Below are positions 44,805 through 54,130 of a stretch of DNA of 64,000 bases, in pieces. Under the pieces are notes generated by a model, which was given only the letters and a program-made list of their open reading frames with translations, did no database searches and was not told the origin of the DNA. Source of the DNA: Serratia grimesii NBRC 13537 (GTDB lineage Bacteria > Pseudomonadota > Gammaproteobacteria > Enterobacterales > Enterobacteriaceae); assembly GCF_001590905.1 (NCBI RefSeq), contig NZ_BCTT01000001.1:62001-126000 (forward strand). The letters run 5' to 3'. The position numbers and the translations under genes are program-made. The first letter of the stretch is position 1. The number at the start of each line of letters is the position of its first letter.

Positions 44805-45010
44805 TTGTAGCATCGCTGCAAATCATCGCTCAATCCCTGAGCGGGAGAAAAATCTGCATTTGGTAACATTCAAACATGCTGAAACATTTATGCCATTTCA
44901 TTAGCAACCTTTTAATGGGGAGCGTTAGCCAATAACGCTATGCTTGCCGACTTTTCACTGCCCTGATTTATCTTGGGAAAATGTGACGTCAGACAGGTAA
45001 CTCGCCACGT

Positions 45011-46936
45011 ATGGCCCTATTAAAAGATAAAATTCGTGACCATTCCGCTGAGGAAATGTTGTTTATTCGCCGTGCTGGCGTGGCGATGGTGTTGGTTGTC
45101 GCCTGTTTTGGCGTGTTGATCGCAAACCTGTACCGCCTACAGGTTAAACAGCATGCTTTTTACCAAACACGATCCAATCAGAACGACATTAAAATGGTGC
45201 CGATTGCGCCGAGTCGCGGGCTGATATTTGACCGTAATGGTATCCCATTGGTGCGTAATATTACGCTGTACCAGATCCAGATTATCCCCAGTAAAATTGA
45301 CAATATGGCTGCACTATTGCAGGCGTTGACGCCGATTGTCGATCTGACCCCCGAAGATATCACTGCTTTTCGCGATGATATGCATCACAACGGTCGCTAT
45401 AAACCGGTGACGTTGAAAACGGGCCTGACAGAAACCGAAGTGGCACGTTTTGCGGTAAACCAGTATCGCTTTGACGGGGTGACCATTGATACCTATCAGC
45501 AGCGTGAATATCCCTATGGGGCTGAATTAGCCCATGTCGTGGGCTACGTCTCGAAAATCAATGACAGTGATTTAAAGCGGTTGGATAAAGCTGGTTTGAG
45601 TGAGAACTATGCTGCCGACCACAATATCGGTAAGCAGGGCATCGAGGCTTACTATGAGTCTGAACTGCATGGCACGACCGGGTATCAAGAAGTGGAAGTG
45701 GACAACCATGGCCGCGTGATCCGCCTGCTGAAGGAGCAACCGCCACAGGCCGGAAAAAATATCTATCTGACGCTGGATTTGTCTCTGCAACAGTACATCG
45801 AGTCGGTATTGAAGGGGCAGCGTGCGGCGGTGGTGGTTGAAGACCCGCGCGATGGTGGCATTTTGGCCATGGTTTCCAGCCCCAGTTACGATCCCAATCC
45901 TTTTGTGAAAGGCATCAGTTATAAAGCCTATAAAACACTGCTGACCAACCCAGATTTACCGCTTATTAACCGCGTCACGCAGGGATTGTACCCACCGGCC
46001 TCCACCGTGAAACCGTACATGGCAACGTCGGCGTTGTTTGCTGGTGTTATCACCCCCAACACCACTTTTTTTGGTGCGCCGACCTGGACACTGCCGGGCA
46101 CCCAGCGCCGTTATCGTGATTGGCTCAAGAGCGGGCACGGTATGTTGAATGTGACCAAGGCCATTGAGGAATCTGCCGACACCTTCTTCTATCAGGTGGC
46201 GTTTGAAATGGGTATTGACCGCATCCACAGTTGGCTAAGCCAATTTGGTTACGGACAGGCGACGGGGATCGATCTGAACGAAGAGTATCGGGGTGTGCTG
46301 CCAAGTCGTGAATGGAAACAGCGGGTGCATAAGAAGCCTTGGTACCAAGGGGACACCATATCGGTTGGTATTGGTCAGGGATATTGGGTCGCCACGCCTA
46401 TCCAGATGGTGAAAGCATTAACCACGTTGATCAATAACGGTAAGGTGAAAACGCCCCATTTACTGTATTCCATGCGGCAGGGTAATCAGGTAACGCGCTA
46501 TTTGCCACCGAAGCAGGCGGCACAGGTAGGTGATGCCAAATCGCCGTATTGGGGCATCGTACGCAATGGGATGTATGGTATGGCCAACCTGCCGAACGGT
46601 ACTGGCTATAAGCTTTTCCATACAGCACCGTACCAGATTGCCGCCAAGTCCGGGACTTCACAGGTATTCGGTTTGAAAGAAAATCAGACTTATAACGCCA
46701 AAATGATCCCGGTGCGGTTACGTGATCATATTTTCTATACCTTGTTTGCCCCTTATAAAAATCCACGAGTGGCAATGGCGCTGATTCTGGAAAATGGCGG
46801 GGGTGATGGTGTGGTGGCAGGGCCAACCGCGCGGGCGATTCTCGACCATATTTTTGACCCGGCTAATGCGCCGCAGCCTAACGCGGACCAGAAAGTTAAA
46901 CCGGAGTTAAACGACAGCGCGGATGTGCAACAGTAA
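45011..46936 (+). CDS. PBP2 (MrdA)-type transpeptidase paralogue
   Basis: A 641-residue class B penicillin-binding protein. One membrane segment (about 22-42) anchors it. The dimerisation domain follows, with SRGLIFDRNG. The transpeptidase motifs are Ser331-Thr-Val-Lys, Ser388-Ala-Asp and Lys546-Ser-Gly-Thr. The EESADTFFYQ block is typical of PBP2, which makes side-wall peptidoglycan with RodA. The housekeeping mrdA would lie beside rodA and rlpA, which are not here, so this is a second copy. It is 102 bases from a PBP3-like gene. The ribosome site is weak. Confidence 0.88.
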   Translation: MALLKDKIRDHSAEEMLFIRRAGVAMVLVVACFGVLIANLYRLQVKQHAFYQTRSNQNDIKMVPIAPSRGLIFDRNGIPLVRNITLYQIQIIPSKIDNMAALLQALTPIVDLTPEDITAFRDDMHHNGRYKPVTLKTGLTETEVARFAVNQYRFDGVTIDTYQQREYPYGAELAHVVGYVSKINDSDLKRLDKAGLSENYAADHNIGKQGIEAYYESELHGTTGYQEVEVDNHGRVIRLLKEQPPQAGKNIYLTLDLSLQQYIESVLKGQRAAVVVEDPRDGGILAMVSSPSYDPNPFVKGISYKAYKTLLTNPDLPLINRVTQGLYPPASTVKPYMATSALFAGVITPNTTFFGAPTWTLPGTQRRYRDWLKSGHGMLNVTKAIEESADTFFYQVAFEMGIDRIHSWLSQFGYGQATGIDLNEEYRGVLPSREWKQRVHKKPWYQGDTISVGIGQGYWVATPIQMVKALTTLINNGKVKTPHLLYSMRQGNQVTRYLPPKQAAQVGDAKSPYWGIVRNGMYGMANLPNGTGYKLFHTAPYQIAAKSGTSQVFGLKENQTYNAKMIPVRLRDHIFYTLFAPYKNPRVAMALILENGGGDGVVAGPTARAILDHIFDPANAPQPNADQKVKPELNDSADVQQ

Positions 46937-47038
46937 ACGCGTTTGTTTTTACTTTCTTACAAACTGCAATCTTCTAAAGATTTCCGTCAGGTTAGACTGA
47001 AATAATTACATAATCCGAATAAAAACGCAGGGTTAACA

Positions 47039-48757
47039 GTGGCGCCATCAACAAAAAAAAGCGGTAAAAATTATTCAAGCCTTCGCTTTGGCTGGATTTG
47101 CGGCGGGATACTGGTGTGCTTTTTTCTGCTGGCGTTCAGGGTCGGTTATTTGCAACTGCTGGAGCACCAGCAGTTGGCTGACCAGGCGGATCAACGGTCG
47201 ATCCGCACGCAAGTGGTGCCAACCAATCGGGGAATGATCACCGACCGCAATGGCGAAGCTTTGGCGGTGAGTGTGTCATCACGAGATATTGTGTTGGATC
47301 CTAAGCATATTCTGGATACCAATACCGATACCAGTAATGAGCGCTGGCAAAGTCTGGCTAACGTACTGAAAATGCCGCTGAGTGAAGTGCAGAAACTAAT
47401 ACAGACGAATGCTCATAAGCGCTTCGTCTATCTGGCACGTAAGGTAGAAGACGATAACGCAAACTATATCAGTAAGTTGCATTTGACCGGTGTGAGCACA
47501 GAACAGGACTTCAGTCGCTTTTACCCGATGAGTCAGGACGCTGCCGGGCTTATCGGTATTGTCGGGCAGGACAACCAGGGGTTGGAAGGCATTGAACTGG
47601 GCTTTAACCACCTGCTGCAGGGCAAAAATGGTCTGCGGGTATATCAGAAAGATGGCAGCGGAGCGGTGATTGGCGTAATCAAAAGCGTCGATCCTGTGCC
47701 GCCACCGAACGTGACACTGAGTATCGATAAATTCATCCAGTATGTGTTGTACGCACAAATTCGCGACGGTGTGGTAGCCAACCAGGCTGATTCCGGTTGT
47801 GCAGTGCTGGTGAAAGTGAACACCGGTGAAGTGTTGGGGATGGCCAGTTACCCGTCGTTCAACCCGAACAACTATGCCAATACGCCGGCAAAAGATATAC
47901 GCAACGTGTGTAGCAGCGACAGTTTTGAACCAGGTTCCACGGTGAAACCGGTGGTGGTGATGGTGGGGCTGGAACATCGTCTGATTAAGCCGGATACCGT
48001 ACTGGACACTACGCCTTATCGGGTCAACGGCCACTTGATTAAAGACGTGGGGCACTGGTCGAAGCTGACCATTACCGGCGTGCTGCAAAAATCCAGTGAC
48101 ATCGCGGTATCACATATTGCGCTGGCGTTACCCGCAACCGTATTGCCCGCTGTTTATAAGAGCTTTGGCCTGGGTATGCCGACGGATTTGGGCATTGGGA
48201 ACGAAAGCAGTGGCTATTTGCCGCAGCACCGCGAACGTTGGGCGGATATTGAACGTGCGACCTTCTCCTTTGGCTACGGCTTGCGCGTGACACCACTGCA
48301 GATGGCCCGTGAATACGCCACTATCGGTTCCTATGGTGTGTATCGTCCCTTGTCGATTACCCGGGTTACGCCACCCGTCATGGGGCAGCGTATTTTGCCG
48401 GAAGATACGGTAAGAACGGTGGTGCATATGATGGAAAGCGACGCTTTACCTGGTGGCAGTGGGCTCAGTGCCGCCGTGCCGGGTTACCGGTTGGCGATTA
48501 AAACCGGTACGGCAGAGAAGATGGGGGCTAACGGTAAATATGACGGGGGTTATATCAACTACACCGCGGGTGTGGCACCCGCCAGCGATCCGCAAGTAGC
48601 CTTGGTGGTCATGGTCAACAATCCGAAAGCCGGTAAGCACTTCGGCGGCTCGGTGGCGGGGCCGGTGTTTGGCAAGATTATGGCTCAGGTGTTGGAACAT
48701 ATGAATATCCTGCCTGACGCACAACCGCTGAACGTGGTGTCCCAGGTTAAGGGATAG
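47039..48757 (+). CDS. PBP3 (FtsI)-type transpeptidase paralogue
   Basis: A 572-residue class B penicillin-binding protein with a GTG start and AGGG seven bases before it. Membrane segment about 18-38, then RVGYLQLLEHQQLADQADQR and NRGMITDRNG. Catalytic motifs: Ser300-Thr-Val-Lys, Ser352-Ser-Asp354 and Lys488-Thr-Gly-Thr. Housekeeping FtsI has Ser-Ser-Asn in the second motif, so the Asp is a change at an active-site position. The ftsI operon neighbours (ftsL, murE) are absent, so this is a paralogue. Salmonella has comparable extra PBP2 and PBP3 used at low pH. Confidence 0.88.
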   Translation: MAPSTKKSGKNYSSLRFGWICGGILVCFFLLAFRVGYLQLLEHQQLADQADQRSIRTQVVPTNRGMITDRNGEALAVSVSSRDIVLDPKHILDTNTDTSNERWQSLANVLKMPLSEVQKLIQTNAHKRFVYLARKVEDDNANYISKLHLTGVSTEQDFSRFYPMSQDAAGLIGIVGQDNQGLEGIELGFNHLLQGKNGLRVYQKDGSGAVIGVIKSVDPVPPPNVTLSIDKFIQYVLYAQIRDGVVANQADSGCAVLVKVNTGEVLGMASYPSFNPNNYANTPAKDIRNVCSSDSFEPGSTVKPVVVMVGLEHRLIKPDTVLDTTPYRVNGHLIKDVGHWSKLTITGVLQKSSDIAVSHIALALPATVLPAVYKSFGLGMPTDLGIGNESSGYLPQHRERWADIERATFSFGYGLRVTPLQMAREYATIGSYGVYRPLSITRVTPPVMGQRILPEDTVRTVVHMMESDALPGGSGLSAAVPGYRLAIKTGTAEKMGANGKYDGGYINYTAGVAPASDPQVALVVMVNNPKAGKHFGGSVAGPVFGKIMAQVLEHMNILPDAQPLNVVSQVKG

Positions 48758-48763
48758 CGCAAT

Positions 48764-48785
48764 GCCCCCCGGTATGTAGGGGGGC
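48764..48785. terminator. Bidirectional hairpin between PBP3-like and porin genes
   Basis: GCCCCCC and GGGGGGC are perfect seven-base arms around an eight-base loop, between two convergent stops. No T-tract. Confidence 0.5.
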
Positions 48786-48792
48786 GGTCTGA

Positions 48793-50031
48793 TTAGAAGT
48801 AGTAGCCGATGTTCAGGTTAGTACGGAAATACCATTTATTGCTGCCGGAGGACTGGGTGCTGGTCCAACCGGTGGCATTCTCGGCACCGCCCCACGGGTT
48901 GGCGTTTTGCGCCCAGGTCAAATCAACCCACACCATCACTGGTAGGGCAAAGACCTGCACCCCTAGGGTATTCATTTTAGAGTCAGAACCGCCGTCTTTA
49001 TCCTTCCACAACACGCTGTAGTCGTTATAAAAACGCAGTTTTTTCACTGGCCCCCAGGGTACCTCGACATCACGCGCCAGGTTGATTGATGCCGTGGTGG
49101 CCTGCGCCGGAATTAAATAGGCAGGCGTCAGGCCGTTACCCCCCATTAAAATTACCGAGTTGTTCGCTCCCTCAGGCCCTTTGGCATCATAAGAATAACG
49201 GATGATTTGCGTCGACAGATGCCATGGATCGTGGTTCACCAAAGCATGCAGGCCTGTTGCCCAGAAGGTGCCATTATCCCCGGTGTCATGATTATAGAGT
49301 CGGGAAACGGCCAGCGAACCGCCGAGCTCGTTGTTCCAGTCGCCCTGATGGAATTCACGCGCCAGGCGTAGGTTTACCTGGTCGCGTTTCTCGTTAGCTT
49401 GCAAATGCTGCGAACCGTAGTTGGTATTTTTCAAATCGTCGAAATTGCCCACTTCCGGCGCATAGCGCACCCCTGCCGGCATCATGCGGGGAAAATAGGC
49501 GGCATCCAGCGCCCAGCCATTGTCATGGAATTGGTATTTGGCACCTAACCCGTTATTGACCCCGAAACCGAGATAAAATGGAATGCCATAGGACCAGCCG
49601 AACTGTGGGTAAGGCTGTAAGCCAAAGGGTTTGAAAGGTGCGCCCAGCTGTAGGTCAGAACTCTCGCTCAGGTGATAACCAACATAGGCACGGTCTATGG
49701 CGTATTTCCGGTGGTCCTGAAACCAAAAGCCGGAGTCGAAGTAAGCTTCATTATAATTGCCACTGGTATCGATACGAAAGGCATCAAAACGTAAGTGGGG
49801 TGGGTTGCGGTAATTACTGCTGCCCCAGTCTTCATAACGATAATTGGCGCGCAATGCGCCACCGATATCAATGTTTTTATTATTATCCTCACTCTGCCAA
49901 TGCAGATGTGGGAATGCCGAACTACTCTTCTTTTCCACAGGTTTTGTGACGGACTTCTCACTAACTGGCGTGAGGGTGCTTGCGTAACTCATTGGTGAAA
50001 TTAGTAAAAATGCGATAATGGTTTTGCGCAT
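48793..50031 (-). CDS. Outer-membrane porin, carbohydrate- or anion-type, substrate unknown
   Basis: A 412-residue protein with a signal peptide (MRKTIIAFLLISPMSYAS). The mature part is rich in alternating aromatic/polar strands (e.g. GGALRANYRYEDW, GGSLAVSRLYNHDT, LRFYNDYSVLW) and ends in GYYF, the C-terminal phenylalanine typical of outer-membrane barrels. The family is not one of the well-studied OmpC/LamB/OprB types by eye. Its role cannot be given. A perfect palindrome upstream may control it. Confidence 0.7.
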   Translation of the reverse strand: MRKTIIAFLLISPMSYASTLTPVSEKSVTKPVEKKSSSAFPHLHWQSEDNNKNIDIGGALRANYRYEDWGSSNYRNPPHLRFDAFRIDTSGNYNEAYFDSGFWFQDHRKYAIDRAYVGYHLSESSDLQLGAPFKPFGLQPYPQFGWSYGIPFYLGFGVNNGLGAKYQFHDNGWALDAAYFPRMMPAGVRYAPEVGNFDDLKNTNYGSQHLQANEKRDQVNLRLAREFHQGDWNNELGGSLAVSRLYNHDTGDNGTFWATGLHALVNHDPWHLSTQIIRYSYDAKGPEGANNSVILMGGNGLTPAYLIPAQATTASINLARDVEVPWGPVKKLRFYNDYSVLWKDKDGGSDSKMNTLGVQVFALPVMVWVDLTWAQNANPWGGAENATGWTSTQSSGSNKWYFRTNLNIGYYF

Positions 50032-50484
50032 AACGTTCCCCTGATGCTATCGGGTGTTTAAAAAGGCGAGCGTATTTCGCCATGAAATAATGGAATTGCT
50101 CGTTTTGTTTTATATGTGAGACAAGTTTTAGTTAAGTATTTATTATTTTTATTCGAGAAAGTTTCAAATATGAAACTTTGTTTCAAATTTCTTGTGAAAA
50201 CTATAATCCTGACGTTCTGTAAGTCAAGAAATAAAAATAACCGGGCAGGGGAAGCGGTAACATCGGTTGTGAAGACGTTGTAAATCGAGGGCGAGTGTTA
50301 GCAGGGCTGGGGTGATATTATAAATGAGGTTTATGGTTCCGGCTTTATTTTGTGGAAAATAAGAACCGCTGACTTTATTAAGTGTTAATCAGAAATGATA
50401 AAAATAATAGATTAGCAAAACTTTCAGGTCGGTTATTTATCTTTAGCCCATAACCGACCCGAAATTTTATTTTTCTTGCAGGGA
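50032..50484. other. AT-rich region upstream of the porin gene
   Basis: This 453-base gap is AT-rich. It contains the palindrome at 50158-50179 and a second half-copy, GTTTCAAATTTC, immediately to its right (from 50180). I see no ORF or RNA gene. Confidence 0.4.
50158..50179. promoter_or_regulatory. Perfect 22-base palindrome, candidate porin operator
   Basis: AAAGTTTCA (50158-50166) and TGAAACTTT (50171-50179) are perfect nine-base arms around AATA, 127 bases upstream of the porin start. GTTTCAAATTTC follows at once as a half site. It could be bound by a LacI/GntR/FadR-type factor. Confidence 0.5.
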
Positions 50485-50697
50485 TCAGCGACTGGTCTGG
50501 TGACCAATGATGCCGCCCAAGGCCGCACCACCCAGGGTTCCCAGTGTACTGCCATCAGTCAAGACTGCACCACCCAGTGCGCCGACGCCAGCGCCGATAG
50601 CGGTGTTGCGATCGCGGTGAGACATATTCCCACAGGCAGTCACGGAAAGCGTTGCCATGATAACAACCATTACGCCTGCGGCACGTTTAAGGTTCAT
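50485..50697 (-). CDS. osmB: Osmotically inducible lipoprotein OsmB
   Basis: A 70-residue lipoprotein. The signal ends in the lipobox VTAC, with Cys22 as the acylated residue. The rest, RDRNTAIGAGVGALGGAVLT followed by a GTLGGAALGG glycine zipper, is nearly identical to E. coli OsmB. It is an outer-membrane lipoprotein induced by high osmolarity and stationary phase. AGGAAAC precedes the ATG. Confidence 0.93.
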   Translation of the reverse strand: MNLKRAAGVMVVIMATLSVTACGNMSHRDRNTAIGAGVGALGGAVLTDGSTLGTLGGAALGGIIGHQTSR

Positions 50698-51169
50698 AAG
50701 AGTTTCCTGGTAAATTGCCTAATTAACAGACAAAGAAAGTACTGATTAATCGGCCAGTAAAAGTTGAGATGAATGTATTCTTCCGGAAGAAAATAGAATA
50801 GGTAAATATTCTTAATTTTGAGAAAGCGCTTTTATTTAGCCACTGCTAAATGCGTGCTTGGTGATTAAAACATCAGCGCCCCCTTCAGTGGGATGGGCTG
50901 GGAGGTCATTCAAATCCGTTAAAAATCCGAAGGCTCGTCATTATTATGACTTTTCAGAGCGTCGGGTGGAGAGGCCGTAGGGGCGGATCAAAAGCCCTGG
51001 AGAGAGCATTTTTTTGCATTGCGGTAATGCAACTGTGTAAGTTACATTAGCGACGTAAGGTTGTGATCTCCATCACAGATTGAAATCAAGCAAAAATAAC
51101 CTTAAGAAATTCCAGGGAAATACCCCTTTCTGGAAGGGTATTCCTCTGCTTCAAAACCAGGAGAAAACG
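50698..51169. other. Control region between osmB and acrZ
   Basis: The 472-base gap between two divergent genes holds a TTGCATT/AATGCAA hairpin near 51014 and the CRP site at 51062-51077. No other gene or RNA was recognised, although the 50830-51060 part is long enough for a small RNA that I cannot see by eye. Confidence 0.4.
51062..51077. promoter_or_regulatory. Perfect CRP core upstream of acrZ
   Basis: TGTGATCTCCATCACA is a perfect TGTGA-N6-TCACA core, centred about 100 bases upstream of the acrZ ATG. If activation is class II, the start would be near 51111. Direction towards acrZ is likely but osmB lies on the other side, 365 bases away. Confidence 0.7.
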
Positions 51170-51304
51170 ATGTTAGAAATGATTGAGAGTTTGGCAACCG
51201 TGGTGATCCTGGTGCCGGTAATGATAGCCGTGTTGCTCGGCTCGATTTATGGCTTGGGTGAGTTGTGCAATATTTTCTCTGCCATTGGCAGAAAAAAAGA
51301 CTGA
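51170..51304 (+). CDS. acrZ: AcrZ, small membrane partner of the AcrB efflux pump
   Basis: A 44-residue protein: MLEMIESLATVVILVPVMIA, then VLLGSIYGLGELCNIFS. E. coli AcrZ (YbhT) has the same layout: MLE start, hydrophobic PV helix, IYGLGE and NIFS, but ends in a short Pro/Gln tail missing here. AcrZ binds AcrB and raises export of some drugs. In E. coli acrZ lies by modE/modABC; here it is next to osmB. AGGAG is before the ATG; upstream in-frame codons are a leader, not coding. A GGGGGC/GCCCCC hairpin (51317-51333) follows. Confidence 0.85.
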   Translation: MLEMIESLATVVILVPVMIAVLLGSIYGLGELCNIFSAIGRKKD

Positions 51305-51489
51305 ATTTAATGCTCTGGGGGCGCAATGCCCCCCGATGCAGGTTTAACGCAACGTCGTCACAAAGTCGTATGTTTTTTGATACAACGGCCTATCAAATGT
51401 CGGTTATAGCCTAGCCGGTTTTCTTGCTTTTCCCTGACTTATCAACCAGGCAGTGGATGATACGTACTCATGGAATAAATTACCCTTCA

Positions 51490-52380
51490 TTACGCCGTAT
51501 TCCTCCCATGGGTAGATGACAGAATCATCGCCATCACGTTTTTGAACATGCTGCTATCAGGATTCGCCAGTGCGTTTACCAGCGTAAAATGATTGCTATG
51601 CCTGTCTTCCAGTAGCCTGACGTTGAGGCCTTTTTCTAGGCAGGCGTTGTAATAGGCCAACGTTTGGTTTTTAAACCCTTGTGTTTCATGGGCTCCGACG
51701 TCGAGCAGAATCTGCGGTGCATTCGCATTATCCGGCAGCATAAACAGTGGGCTGAGTGTTGCTGCTTGCTCAGGCATGAGACGCATCCAGTCGTTGACGT
51801 AGATATCACATAATGGGCGAATGTCGTACAGACCGCTCAACGCCAGTACACCCTTGATCACATTGACCGGGACCCGGTAAAGATGCTGCCAGTCATCGGC
51901 GATCAACATGCCACTAAGATGGCCGCCAGCCGAACTGCCGCTGACAAAAATTCGCTCGGGATCGATGCCATATTGGCTGGCATGGTGATAAAGCCAGCTA
52001 ATTGCGCTGCGTACCTCACGGACGATCTCAGCGAGTGTGGCTTCCGGCTGTAAGGTGTATTCCACTGTAACGACTGCCACGCCATGGCGCGTGAAACTGG
52101 CAGCCATTGAACAGGCTTCTTCTTTACGTTGGGAGTGCCAATAGCCGCCGTGAATAAAGACCAGGAGTGGCGAAGGCTGGTTGGCTGCCGGGAACAAATC
52201 CAGCCGCTCTGCGGCACCCATTCCGTAATGAATGTCATAGATCCCCGGCGTTTGCGCTTTGGCCTCTGTGGCCAGCGCTGAGTATTGCGCCATACAGGCG
52301 TCAAAATCGTCAACCGAGGCACGGGCGTTGTATTGCACGGCGCGTTCAGCAAGGTCATTAAACATCAGGTCGATTTTCAT
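51490..52380 (-). CDS. Alpha/beta hydrolase (arylformamidase/esterase-like)
   Basis: A 296-residue cytoplasmic hydrolase. The oxyanion motif is VFIHGGYWHS, the nucleophile is in VSGSSAGGHL, and the His in HSNHFTLV completes the triad. This HGG-plus-GxSAGG pattern is shared by kynurenine formamidases and BD-FAE carboxylesterases; no tryptophan-degradation gene is nearby, so esterase is as likely. The second of tandem ATGs (52378-52380) is better spaced from AGGAGG. It is divergent from an MFS exporter. Confidence 0.82.
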   Translation of the reverse strand: MKIDLMFNDLAERAVQYNARASVDDFDACMAQYSALATEAKAQTPGIYDIHYGMGAAERLDLFPAANQPSPLLVFIHGGYWHSQRKEEACSMAASFTRHGVAVVTVEYTLQPEATLAEIVREVRSAISWLYHHASQYGIDPERIFVSGSSAGGHLSGMLIADDWQHLYRVPVNVIKGVLALSGLYDIRPLCDIYVNDWMRLMPEQAATLSPLFMLPDNANAPQILLDVGAHETQGFKNQTLAYYNACLEKGLNVRLLEDRHSNHFTLVNALANPDSSMFKNVMAMILSSTHGRNTA

Positions 52381-52563
52381 CATGCCTCCTTGAGCAGGTT
52401 CTCCCATCATCTGCCCGAAGAGGTTTTGGTGCTTGCGCCTTAATGCGGGTCTATTTAGACAATGGCATGGCGTTCTATGCACTAATAAACTGCATGTGCT
52501 GCGTCTTCCGCCATGCTCTGTGCTGGAATAGGCTACTGAAAGATTCTTTCAGGAGACAACGCG

Positions 52564-54000
52564 ATGAAGCGCAATGTTCACTATGCTACCGGCAATACAA
52601 ACTCAAGCGGGATCCTCATCAGCCTTTCCCTGTCGATGCTGGTTTCATCGCTGGGTGCCAGCATTGCCAATGTGGGGTTACCCACGCTGGCACAGGCATT
52701 CAATACCTCTTTCCAGGCAGTTCAGTGGGTAGTTATTGTCTACCTGTTGGCCATCACTACATCCATTATCGCCATCGGTCGCCTGGGGGACCGGATGGGG
52801 CGGCGTCGTTTGTTGTTGTTGGGAATTGCACTTTTTACCTTGGCGTCTGGGCTATGTGCCGTTGCACCGGGTATTTGGCTGCTGTTGGTGTCGCGCATTG
52901 TGCAAGGCGTGGGAGCAGCAGTCATGATGGCGATGACTATGGCGTTGGTGGGAGAGACGATCGATAAAGAAAACACCGGTCGTGCCATGGGACTGCTTGG
53001 CAGTATGTCGGCGATCGGCACGGCACTGGGTCCGTCTCTCGGCGGTGCGTTGCTTTTTGCTTTTGGTTGGCGGGCGATGTTCCTGGTTAATATCCCAATG
53101 GGGTTGCTGGCGTTTATTCTGGCCTATCGCTACCTGCCGAGGGGACATCAGCCGTCACAAAAAGATCGCGGCAGATTTGATTTGCCTGGCACCTTGCTGC
53201 TCGGGATGACGCTGGCCTGCTATGCGCTATCTATGACGCTGGGGCGTGGTGATTTCGGTGCCATTAATTTGGCATTGCTGCTGTGTGCTGCGTTGGGGAT
53301 CGGAGTATTTGTGCGGTTGGAAAACGTCACGGCATCTCCCCTAATACAACTGGCGCTGTTCCGGCAACCGGGGTTGGGTATTGGGTTGGCAATGAGTGCA
53401 CTGGTGATGACAGTGATGATGACAACGCTGGTCGTAGGACCATTTTATCTGACGCGTGGGTTGGGATTGACGGTGGGACAGGCCGGATTGGCAATGTCTG
53501 CCGGGCCGACCGTGGCGGCTTTGCTCGGCGTACCGGCTGGCCGATGGGTAGACCGTTTGGGTGTGTACAGAGTCACTGCTGCAGGTCTGGCGATCATGGC
53601 CGCAGGGGCGGGCGTGATGTCGATGATGTCGGTAAAGCAGGGCATCTTGGGTTATCTGGTACCACTTTGTTTGATCACCTTGGGATACGCGTTATTTCAG
53701 GTCGCCAACAATACGGCACTGATGAAGCATGCTGCTCCTGAGCAACGCGGTGTGATTTCCAGCATGATTAATCTCTCACGCAATCTTGGGTTGATCACCG
53801 GTGCTTCCGCCATGGGGGCATTGTTCATGCTGGCGGCGAACACCAGTGACATTAAACTGGCAACAGCGGATGCCGTGTCAAATGGCATGCGTGTGACATT
53901 CCTGGCGGCCGGCGTGTTAGCGGTCATCGCGCTGGTGATGACCCTCTGGACCCAAACAGCCAGTAAGCAGGGGGGCGATTACAGCAGATCACCTCGGTAG
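52564..54000 (+). CDS. DHA2-family (14-helix) MFS drug exporter
   Basis: A 478-residue MFS protein with about fourteen hydrophobic segments. Motif A reads GRLGDRMGRRRLL after the second helix and the fifth-helix motif C is GSMSAIGTALGPSLGGALL, the antiporter signature. Close to EmrB/QacA exporters. The substrate is unknown. The ATG at 52564 follows CAGGAGACAACGCG. A terminator ends the gene. Confidence 0.86.
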   Translation: MKRNVHYATGNTNSSGILISLSLSMLVSSLGASIANVGLPTLAQAFNTSFQAVQWVVIVYLLAITTSIIAIGRLGDRMGRRRLLLLGIALFTLASGLCAVAPGIWLLLVSRIVQGVGAAVMMAMTMALVGETIDKENTGRAMGLLGSMSAIGTALGPSLGGALLFAFGWRAMFLVNIPMGLLAFILAYRYLPRGHQPSQKDRGRFDLPGTLLLGMTLACYALSMTLGRGDFGAINLALLLCAALGIGVFVRLENVTASPLIQLALFRQPGLGIGLAMSALVMTVMMTTLVVGPFYLTRGLGLTVGQAGLAMSAGPTVAALLGVPAGRWVDRLGVYRVTAAGLAIMAAGAGVMSMMSVKQGILGYLVPLCLITLGYALFQVANNTALMKHAAPEQRGVISSMINLSRNLGLITGASAMGALFMLAANTSDIKLATADAVSNGMRVTFLAAGVLAVIALVMTLWTQTASKQGGDYSRSPR

Positions 54001-54069
54001 GCGATATGAATTTTGTTGCCATCAACGTCGCGGCTCAATGAGTGATAAAAAGCGAGAGGCGACGAAAAC

Positions 54070-54090
54070 AGCCTGACGTTATCAGGCTTT
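54070..54090 (+). terminator. Intrinsic terminator after the MFS gene
   Basis: AGCCTGA and TCAGGCT are perfect seven-base arms around CGTTA, followed by TT. The short T-tract makes it a moderate terminator. Confidence 0.6.
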
Positions 54091-54130
54091 CTGTAATTTC
54101 GTGCTAATGGATGTGGTTCCAGCGCAGTCT

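Noticed and set aside
44969-45000. Second CRP site close to the PBP2-like gene (TGTGACGTCAGACAG)
   Set aside because: The right half site TCACA is absent.
51080-51169. Longer acrZ reading frame starting 30 codons upstream
   Set aside because: The leader part is basic and unlike AcrZ, while AGGAG sits just before the ATG at 51170.
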